Of a stretch of 11,318 bases of DNA, positions 4,957 through 11,318 are shown one piece after another. Origin of the DNA: HyVt-560 sp964577195. GTDB lineage: Bacteria > Pseudomonadota > Gammaproteobacteria > UWMA-0217. The first letter of the stretch is position 1, and every line of letters starts with the position of its first letter. The DNA lies in assembly GCA_964577195.1 (NCBI GenBank), contig CAZNYF010000095.1, positions 1 through 11,318 of the forward strand, written 5' to 3'. The notes beneath the pieces were generated by a model, which worked only from the letters and a program-made list of their open reading frames with translations, was not told the origin of the DNA and did not search any database. A program made the position numbers and the translations under genes.

Positions 4957-7131
4957 ATGATCTATCGTTTGCTCACCCTGTTTTTGCTACTTGTCTTGAT
5001 GACAACCAGTTACGCGAATGTCTGGAATAGCCCACACGCAGCAGAGAAGGTCAAAGAAGATGTTCTGTTCTCTTCGTTCTCCGCACCGCCCAAACATCTT
5101 GATCCGGTGGTTTCCTATAGTGCCAACGAGTGGGGGATTATCAGTCAAGTTTACGAACCTCCACTGCAATATAACTACCTCAAACGGCCCTATCAACTTG
5201 AACCTCTAACGCTGGTTGCGATGCCTACGGTTCGCTATCTGGATGAAGCAGGAAACGAGGTTGATAAGAATTCCTCAGCAACAATGTATTCTGAATACCG
5301 TCTGGAACTACGAGACGATATTCATTTTCAAGAACATCCTTCATTTGCCAAAGATCAGCAGGGAAATCTGACTTACGGGAATTTAACCAGTAAGCAACTG
5401 GCAAGAATCAAAAGCCTTGATGATTTTCCAAAAAAATCATCACGTGGATTGGTTGCAGCAGATTATGAATATGCGATCAAACGAATGGCTGTTAGACAAT
5501 ATCATTCGCCAATTCTGGATACGATGCAAAACTATATTGTCGGTCTGGGTAGCTTTTCAAAAGAAATAACTAAAACGGTTAAGCAACTTAAAAAAGACAA
5601 GGAAATTATTGATCTTCGGGAACTTAAAATCGCCGGTGTGACAGTGATTGATGATCACACTTTGACGATTAAAATCAATGGCCGATACCCGCAATTTCTT
5701 TACTGGTTGAGCATGAATTTCTACGCGCCCATCCCCTGGGAAGCAGACTTGTTTTATCAGCAGCCTGGACTGATTAAAAAGAATCTCACGCTCAACTGGT
5801 TTCCTGTCGGTACTGGCCCTTATATGCTGGTAGAAAACAATCCCAATAAACAAATGCGTCTATTGGCAAACCCAAATTTTCATGCAGAAACCTATCCAAA
5901 AATTTCTTTAAAAGATGCTGTGAGCGCTTCTATTCCAGAAGCCCTAATTCAGGATGCAGGAGAGAAGTTACCCTTCATCAAAGAAGTGATTTATTCCCTG
6001 GAAAAAGAAAACATTCCTTTATGGAATAAATTTTTACAAGGTTATTACGATGCTTCAGGTGTTAGCTCTGAAGCTTTTGATCAAGTGGTACAAGTATCCA
6101 GCGCTGGATTAATGGGTCTAAGCCAGGAAATGAAAGATAAAGGTATACAGCTACGAAGTTCGGTGCAGCCGACAGTTTTTTATATGGCTTTTAATATGGT
6201 TGATCCCGTAATCGGGGGTTATTCAGAGTCGGCCAAAAAGCTTCGTCAGGCCATCAGTATTGCTATGAACGAAGAAGAATATATTTCTATTTTCAGAAAC
6301 GAACGTGGCATCCCCGCACAAGGCCCGATTCCGCCAGGGATATATGGCTACCTTGAAGGCGAAGCGGGAACTAATCCTGTGGTTTATAACTGGGAACAAG
6401 GTAGCCGCCAAAGAAAGTCATTAGCCCACGCAAACAAGCTGTTAGCAGAAGCGGGGTATCCCAATGGGATTTCAGCAGAAACAGGTAAGCCTTTAGCACT
6501 GTATCTAGATACTCCAGCAAGTGGCCCGGATAGCCGCGCGGAATTAGATTGGCGACGCAAGCAATTTAACAAATTAGGCATTCAATTGATTGTGCGCTCG
6601 ACAGATTACAACCGTTTTCAGGATAAGGTAAGAAAAGGCAAAACACAGATTTTCTCCTGGGGTTGGAATGCAGACTATCCTGATCCCGAAAACTTTCTGT
6701 TTCTGCTCTACGGCGGAAATGCAGCAGTTGATACCGATGGTAGCGGGATTAACAGCTCCAATTATAAAAATCCAGAATTTGATCGTTTGTTCGACGACAT
6801 TCAAACCATGGAAAACACTCCCGAGCGAGCAGAAAAAATTCAACAGATGCTAGAAATTGCCCGCGAAGATGCTCCCTGGGTTTGGGGCTTTCATCCAAAA
6901 TCACTGGCATTATTCCACCAATGGTATGGTAACGTCTGGCCGAATCAAATGGCGAATAACACCCTCAAATACAAACGCATCGACGGCAAAAAGCGCGCGC
7001 AGAAACAGCAAATCTGGAATCAACCGGTGATCTGGCCGCTAGTGATTTTTGTATTATTCATTTTGCTAATGATTTATCCCTTATATCGGGCATATCAGAC
7101 GCGTCAAACCGCCGTCGTGAGGGAGAGCTAA
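4957..7131 (+). CDS. Oligopeptide-type ABC importer, substrate-binding protein with C-terminal membrane anchor
   Basis: Extracytoplasmic solute-binding protein of family 5 (DppA/OppA/YejA class); it captures the ligand and hands it to the permeases encoded next. Residues 1-20 form a signal peptide with one Arg, a Leu-rich core and a likely cut after TSYA. Family landmarks follow: LDPVVSY (48-54), GTGPYML (285-291), WGWNADYPDPENFLFLLYG (568-586) and NPEFDRLFD (605-613). At 724 residues it is about 120 longer than E. coli YejA. Part of the excess is a hydrophobic segment at about 690-710 followed by basic RAYQTRQ, which should anchor the mature protein in the inner membrane with a short cytoplasmic tail. 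There is no lipobox. The anchor is in frame and directly before the stop, and the next gene starts 2 nt later. In Pseudomonas the matching position holds npp binding-protein genes. Cargo is probably peptide-like; this is inference. Confidence 0.9.
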   Translation: MIYRLLTLFLLLVLMTTSYANVWNSPHAAEKVKEDVLFSSFSAPPKHLDPVVSYSANEWGIISQVYEPPLQYNYLKRPYQLEPLTLVAMPTVRYLDEAGNEVDKNSSATMYSEYRLELRDDIHFQEHPSFAKDQQGNLTYGNLTSKQLARIKSLDDFPKKSSRGLVAADYEYAIKRMAVRQYHSPILDTMQNYIVGLGSFSKEITKTVKQLKKDKEIIDLRELKIAGVTVIDDHTLTIKINGRYPQFLYWLSMNFYAPIPWEADLFYQQPGLIKKNLTLNWFPVGTGPYMLVENNPNKQMRLLANPNFHAETYPKISLKDAVSASIPEALIQDAGEKLPFIKEVIYSLEKENIPLWNKFLQGYYDASGVSSEAFDQVVQVSSAGLMGLSQEMKDKGIQLRSSVQPTVFYMAFNMVDPVIGGYSESAKKLRQAISIAMNEEEYISIFRNERGIPAQGPIPPGIYGYLEGEAGTNPVVYNWEQGSRQRKSLAHANKLLAEAGYPNGISAETGKPLALYLDTPASGPDSRAELDWRRKQFNKLGIQLIVRSTDYNRFQDKVRKGKTQIFSWGWNADYPDPENFLFLLYGGNAAVDTDGSGINSSNYKNPEFDRLFDDIQTMENTPERAEKIQQMLEIAREDAPWVWGFHPKSLALFHQWYGNVWPNQMANNTLKYKRIDGKKRAQKQQIWNQPVIWPLVIFVLFILLMIYPLYRAYQTRQTAVVRES

Positions 7132-7133
7132 AA

Positions 7134-8114
7134 GTGTTTGCCTATATCATTCGACGCATCCTATACGCTTTCCCAATCCTCATTGGCGTGAACCTGATTA
7201 CCTTCGTCTTGTTCTTTATGGTCAACACACCAGACGATATGGCACGGGCGCAGCTCGGTGCAAAGCAGGTGACACCAGAGTTGATTCAGTCATGGAAAGA
7301 AGAGCGCGGTTACGATAAACCGTTATTCTTCAATACCGAGGCTGAGAGTGTTACCGCTAAATTAACTGAAACCCTTTTTGTGCAGGAATCGCTCAAGCTG
7401 TTTGTTTTTGATTTTGGCTTTTCCGATGCAGGAAGAGATATTGGTAACGATATCAAACAGCGTATGTGGCCAAGTCTGGAACTTGCTTTGCCTACTTTTT
7501 TTATTGCTCTAATAACCAATATCTCACTGGCTTTGCTATTGGTTTTATTCAGAGGTTCCACACTCGATACAAGCATGATGGTGGTTGCGGTGATGATCAT
7601 GTCCGTTTCTGGCCTGTTCTATATTATTGCTGGACAAGTGCTGTTCAGTAAGATCTGGCATTGGGTGCCAATCTCTGGATTCGAAACAGGGTGGGGCGGA
7701 TTTAAATTTATTATCTTGCCAGTGCTGATCGGTGTATTTAGCGGTATGGGTGCTGGTGTACGCTGGTATCGCAGTATTTTCCTTGAACAAATTAATCAGG
7801 ATTACGTGCGTACCGCCCGCGCAAAAGGTTTATCTGAATTAAAAGTATTGTTCGGCCATGTATTACGCAACGGTATGTTGCCAATTTTAACGGGTGTTGT
7901 GGTTGTCATTCCAACGCTATTTATGGGTAGCCTGATTATGGAATCCTTTTTCGGAATTCCGGGGTTGGGCAGCTATACCATTGATGCGATTAACTCCCAG
8001 GATTTTGGCATTGTTAAAGCAATGGTGTTTCTCGGCGCCGTACTTTATATCATTGGATTAATCCTCACTGATATCTCCTATACGCTGTTTGACCCCAGAG
8101 TGAAACTGTCATGA
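7134..8114 (+). CDS. ABC importer permease, DppB/YejB type
   Basis: First of two inner-membrane permeases forming the translocation path. The N-terminus AYIIRRILYAFPILIGV is typical of this family, with the first membrane segment at about 9-30. A periplasmic loop (about 31-110) is followed by further hydrophobic segments (about 115-138, 145-170, 190-208, 248-268, 293-312). The EAA loop that docks on the ATPase lies at about 216-250 (DYVRTARAKGLSELKVLFGH inside it). The FGIPGLG motif (273-279) and the C-terminal DPRVKLS are also standard. The length of 326 is normal. Start is GTG, chosen because GAGGGAG (7119-7125) lies 8 nt upstream and because it gives the family's N-terminus. It begins 2 nt after the binding-protein stop and its stop overlaps the next start (ATGA), so the genes are translationally coupled. 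Confidence 0.93.
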   Translation: MFAYIIRRILYAFPILIGVNLITFVLFFMVNTPDDMARAQLGAKQVTPELIQSWKEERGYDKPLFFNTEAESVTAKLTETLFVQESLKLFVFDFGFSDAGRDIGNDIKQRMWPSLELALPTFFIALITNISLALLLVLFRGSTLDTSMMVVAVMIMSVSGLFYIIAGQVLFSKIWHWVPISGFETGWGGFKFIILPVLIGVFSGMGAGVRWYRSIFLEQINQDYVRTARAKGLSELKVLFGHVLRNGMLPILTGVVVVIPTLFMGSLIMESFFGIPGLGSYTIDAINSQDFGIVKAMVFLGAVLYIIGLILTDISYTLFDPRVKLS

Positions 8115-9520
8115 AACTCACCTTTTTGTGGACCGATATCATGATCTGGTTGCTGGTTGTTTCTCTGATTACCTGGGGCTGGGTTGTTTCGCGTTCGCCG
8201 CAGGTTAAAAAGCAATGGCATAGCATTTTTCAGTCAAGCATCGCCATCAGTTGTGCAGTGATACTGCTTTTCTATCTAATGTTCGCACTGCTCGATTCGG
8301 TCCACATGCGTTTTGCGGTTGAATCTAGTGGCGAGAATACCGTTAAATCGGAAACGCAGTATCAGGCGGATATGGTCAGTGTGCTGGATCAGCTCTTTAA
8401 GCATCGTATCGAAAATACTGAACGCACCTATTCCGCACCTTTCGCAACCCATGAATATGCCACGTCAATTGTGGTTAGTGACGATGGTATTTCTACACAA
8501 GAATATTTACCGTTAAAATACGTTGCGACTGATTTAACTCAAGGGCAAAGCACCGGCAGCGATATATTTCAAAAATCTCTGACGGGTGTTGCGATAGGCG
8601 TTGTGATCAGTTTGCTTTTAATTCTGTTGCATTTATTACTCCGTAGCCGTTCACAAAAACGTGATTTGAAACAGCAGCTAAAATTGATGATAAAAGGTAA
8701 AACAAAACTACCTTGGCGAACCGCATATTTAACGCTTGGCGCCTTGATCATTTTATTTAGCTGGTTATATTATCTGAGCTTCTCCTATCACGTTTTAGGA
8801 ACCGATAAGGTAGGTGGTGACGTGCTTTATCACAGTCTTAAAAGTATTCGAACGGGGGTACTGATTGGCGTTCTAACGACGCTGGTGATGTTGCCCGTTG
8901 CAATTTTTCTTGGTATTAGTGCAGGGCTGTTTGGTGGTTGGGTTGATGACATTATTCAATACATCTATACCACGCTAAATTCGATTCCAGGCGTTTTACT
9001 TATTGCCGCAGCCGTGTTGGTGATGCAGGTGACTATGGATAACAACCCGCAGTGGTTTGAAACCACAGTCGAGCGTTCTGATCTAAGGCTGGTATTCTTG
9101 ATTTTGATTCTTGGCGTGACCTCCTGGACAGGGCTGTGTCGGTTGCTCAGAGCAGAAACGTTGAAAATATCACAGATTGAATTTGTCATTGCTGCAAAAG
9201 CGTTTGGTGTGAGTAAAATGGCCATTATTCGTCGTCACATCATGCCGAATCTCATGCATATCATACTCATCTCAGTGGTACTGGATTTTAGCGCCTTGGT
9301 GTTGGCAGAAGCGGTTTTATCGTATGTCGGTATTGGCGTTGACCCAACCATGCACAGCTGGGGCAACATGATTAATCAGGCGCGTCTGGAAATGGCGAGA
9401 GAGCCGATGGTTTGGTGGTCGTTATTTTCAGCCTTTATTTTTATGTTTGTTTTAGTGCTGGCCGCAAACCTTTTTTCTGATCGAATACAAACGGTGCTGG
9501 ATCCGAGGAATAACGCATGA
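8111..9520 (+). CDS. ABC importer permease, DppC/YejE type, with long N-terminal extension
   Basis: Second permease of the importer. The C-terminal part from about residue 200 is a standard DppC-like permease: membrane segment 205-226, the periplasmic HVLGTDKVGGDVL (227-239), several membrane segments, and the EAA loop EFVIAAKAFGVSKMAIIRRH (357-376), then DPRNNA at the end. The protein has 469 residues where E. coli YejE has 341. The extra N-terminal part holds membrane segments at about 8-26, 43-66 and 157-177, with a periplasmic loop between the last two. Basic residues at 28-34 and 178-203 predict that the N-terminus faces the periplasm. The loop end reads ATDLTQGQSTGSDIFQKSL, resembling the GTD...GGDVL...SL motif of the real entry segment. 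Start and stop both overlap neighbours by ATGA. Permease role is firm; the purpose of the extension is unknown. Confidence 0.92.
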   Translation: MKLTFLWTDIMIWLLVVSLITWGWVVSRSPQVKKQWHSIFQSSIAISCAVILLFYLMFALLDSVHMRFAVESSGENTVKSETQYQADMVSVLDQLFKHRIENTERTYSAPFATHEYATSIVVSDDGISTQEYLPLKYVATDLTQGQSTGSDIFQKSLTGVAIGVVISLLLILLHLLLRSRSQKRDLKQQLKLMIKGKTKLPWRTAYLTLGALIILFSWLYYLSFSYHVLGTDKVGGDVLYHSLKSIRTGVLIGVLTTLVMLPVAIFLGISAGLFGGWVDDIIQYIYTTLNSIPGVLLIAAAVLVMQVTMDNNPQWFETTVERSDLRLVFLILILGVTSWTGLCRLLRAETLKISQIEFVIAAKAFGVSKMAIIRRHIMPNLMHIILISVVLDFSALVLAEAVLSYVGIGVDPTMHSWGNMINQARLEMAREPMVWWSLFSAFIFMFVLVLAANLFSDRIQTVLDPRNNA

Positions 9521-11160
9521 GTGAGTTGACGACAAAAAACCCAATCCTCAGCGTAAAGGATTTGTCATTGGTCGTGAAAGATGACAACGAGGTGTTATTA
9601 AACTCAATCAGCTTTGATATGCAGGCTGGAGAAATATTTGCTCTGGTAGGTGAATCAGGCAGCGGCAAATCGCTTACGGCATTGGCCATTATGAGATTGT
9701 TGCCTGATGCCCTCGCTGTCACCGGCGGTGACATTAAGCTTAAAGAACGATCATTATTTTCTATTCCCGAAGTGCAGATGCAAAAAGTGCGCGGTAAATC
9801 AATCGCCATGATTTTTCAGGAACCGATGACTGCGCTCAATCCGGTAATGACAACGGGCGAACAAGTCGCAGAAGTTTTGAGAATACATCTCGGGCTAAAA
9901 AATGCCGAAGTCAAAGCAAAAGTTATTTCGCTATTTAAAGAAGTTGGATTAAAAAATGCAGAGGAGCGCTACGATTGGTATCCGCATGTCCTGTCCGGTG
10001 GTCAAAAGCAGCGCGTCATGATCGCGATGGCGTTGGCTTGTGAACCTGAATTACTCATTGCAGATGAACCTACCACGGCGTTAGATGTCACTATTCAAGC
10101 TCAGGTTTTGGATTTACTCAAACAGATTAGAGAAGAGCGTGGATTGTCGATTCTGTTTATTACCCACGACATGGGCGTGGTTGCAGAAATGGCAGATACG
10201 GTTGCCGTAATGCGTGATGGTGAAATTGTTGAGCAGGCAGAAAGCCAAAATTTCTTCTCCAATCCACAGCATCCTTATACTCAAAGTTTATTAAAAGATG
10301 CGATTCCTTCAAAAAACGATCATGCTGAAAAACGAAATGCAAAAACTAAAAACTTATTGGAAATCACAGATTTAAAAGTCCATTTCCCAATCAAGAAAGG
10401 CATTTTTCAACGCACTACTGGCTATGTTAAAGCAGTAGATGGCATCTCGTTGTCGATCCCAAAAGGTAAAACTCTGGCGTTGGTTGGTGAATCTGGCAGC
10501 GGTAAAAGTACCATTGGCCATGCGATATTGAGTTTATTAAAAATCACCGATGGCAGCGTGCGTTTTGATCAGGTTGAATTAGTCTCGTTGACTGAAAAAG
10601 CACTTAGACCGTATCGGCGCAAAATCCAGGTAATTTTTCAGGATCCGTATTCTGCACTTAATCCACGCATGACCATCGGTGAAATTATTCGTGAAGGTAT
10701 GAATAGTTTAAAAGTTGGCCCCGAAGACAAAGAAGGTCAGGATGAGAGAATCAAAGAGCTGTTGCTTAAAGTTGACCTGGAAGCCGAGCACGCACAACGC
10801 TACCCACATGAATTTTCCGGTGGTCAGCGTCAGCGCATCGGTATCGCCCGCGCTTTAGCGGTAGAGCCTGAATTAATTATTTGCGATGAGCCAACCAGTG
10901 CTTTAGATGTTTCAGTTCGTGCACAAGTGCTGAAACTACTGAGCAATTTACAAAAAGAATCCGGCGTATCTTACTTGTTTATTACCCATGATTTATCCAT
11001 CATTCCAACCATTGCACACGAAGTCGCCGTAATGAAAGAAGGCAAACTGGTAGAGCAGGGGCTGGTGTCGGATGTGTTAAAAAATCCACAGCATGAATAC
11101 ACCAAACGACTATTAAATTCAGCACCCAAACTGGTACGAGATCATATCGCCAGCGTTTAA
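9517..11160 (+). CDS. ABC importer ATPase with two fused nucleotide-binding domains (YejF-like)
   Basis: This protein supplies both ATPase domains of the importer in one 547-residue chain, as E. coli YejF does (529). Domain 1: Walker A GESGSGKS (45-52), Q-loop Q101, signature LSGGQ (159-163), Walker B ending ADE with catalytic E184, H-loop H217. Domain 2: Walker A GESGSGKS (324-331), Q375, FSGGQ (433-437), E458 and H491. Both domains end with the oligopeptide-transporter tail motif (NPQHPYTQSLL at 249-259 and NPQHEYTKRLL at 523-533). All catalytic residues are intact in both, so both sites should hydrolyse ATP. A charged linker lies at about 263-280. GAGGAA (9505-9510) sits 6 nt before the ATG, which overlaps the previous stop. 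It is the last gene of the operon seen here. Confidence 0.95.
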   Translation: MSELTTKNPILSVKDLSLVVKDDNEVLLNSISFDMQAGEIFALVGESGSGKSLTALAIMRLLPDALAVTGGDIKLKERSLFSIPEVQMQKVRGKSIAMIFQEPMTALNPVMTTGEQVAEVLRIHLGLKNAEVKAKVISLFKEVGLKNAEERYDWYPHVLSGGQKQRVMIAMALACEPELLIADEPTTALDVTIQAQVLDLLKQIREERGLSILFITHDMGVVAEMADTVAVMRDGEIVEQAESQNFFSNPQHPYTQSLLKDAIPSKNDHAEKRNAKTKNLLEITDLKVHFPIKKGIFQRTTGYVKAVDGISLSIPKGKTLALVGESGSGKSTIGHAILSLLKITDGSVRFDQVELVSLTEKALRPYRRKIQVIFQDPYSALNPRMTIGEIIREGMNSLKVGPEDKEGQDERIKELLLKVDLEAEHAQRYPHEFSGGQRQRIGIARALAVEPELIICDEPTSALDVSVRAQVLKLLSNLQKESGVSYLFITHDLSIIPTIAHEVAVMKEGKLVEQGLVSDVLKNPQHEYTKRLLNSAPKLVRDHIASV

Positions 11161-11279
11161 TTCTCCCAAAAAACGATTCTCCTAATAGATAGAAGTCATG
11201 TTTCTTTTTTATCACCGTGATGAGTTACAATCCAGAATTATTACCAGTCGCGTGAAACTGGGACATCCAAATTTTTTCA

Positions 11280-11317
11280 CCCATAATTGTGTGAATTCGC
11301 AGATCACATAATTTGGG
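11280..11317. repeat. Imperfect inverted repeat after the operon
   Basis: Left arm 11280-11294 (CCCA, T bulge, AATT, GTGTGA) pairs with right arm 11304-11317 (TCACAT, AATT, TGGG): 14 pairs including one G-T, around a 9-nt loop. No T run is visible before the window ends. It may be the operon's terminator, an operator for the next gene, or a dispersed palindrome. The rest of 11161-11279 shows only a short ATCAC-C-GTGAT palindrome (11211-11221) and no gene. Confidence 0.45.
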
Positions 11318-11318
11318 A

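Noticed and set aside
7050..7140. Frameshift or gene fusion creating the binding protein's C-terminal hydrophobic tail
   Set aside because: The frame is continuous, the tail has a clean helix plus basic flank, and the permease gene has its own ribosome site and standard N-terminus right after it.
9441..9809. 122-aa reading frame on the minus strand
   Set aside because: It lies across the permease end and the first ATPase domain, both of which have full family motifs on the + strand; its product shows no recognisable domain.
1..11318. Defence island, prophage or mobile element
   Set aside because: No integrase, transposase, CRISPR repeats, toxin-antitoxin pair or phage gene is seen; the tRNA end shows no attachment-site duplication within the window.

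Overview
The window looks like core chromosome of a gammaproteobacterium of moderate GC, probably near the Pseudomonadales/Oceanospirillales. This is inferred from the Pseudomonas-like gene order ppiD, fabI and a divergent peptide-type ABC importer, and from the gammaproteobacterial character of PpiD and FabI. I see no phage, transposase, CRISPR array or defence gene.

Region by region: positions 1-72 are the 3' part of tRNA-Asp(GTC), followed by a strong UUCG-loop terminator and a 20-bp-arm intergenic inverted repeat. Next comes ppiD (+), an inner-membrane-anchored periplasmic chaperone. The 2181-2692 stretch ends in a probable 52-codon small membrane-protein gene that meets, tail to tail, an orphan FixJ-type response regulator (-). 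A 438-bp gap with several inverted repeats and a TTGACA-type promoter-like site separates the regulator from fabI (-), the NADH enoyl-ACP reductase of fatty-acid synthesis. A 413-bp divergent region then leads into a tight four-gene operon (+): substrate-binding protein, permease, permease, double-domain ATPase. The spacings in the operon are 2 nt and then two ATGA overlaps.

The operon makes one complete ABC importer of the oligopeptide/nickel class, close in layout to E. coli YejABEF and, by its place beside ppiD and fabI, to the Pseudomonas NppA1A2BCD peptidyl-nucleoside importer. Its cargo is probably peptides or peptide-like compounds, but the sequence does not fix it.

The most unusual points are in the transporter. 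The binding protein carries a C-terminal transmembrane anchor in addition to its signal peptide. The second permease carries about 200 extra N-terminal residues with a degenerate copy of its own TM-loop-TM entry segment. These two oddities in neighbouring genes may be linked. Other points are the unannotated small membrane ORF, the Asp-to-Asn change in the regulator's acid pocket, and the structured intergenic regions.
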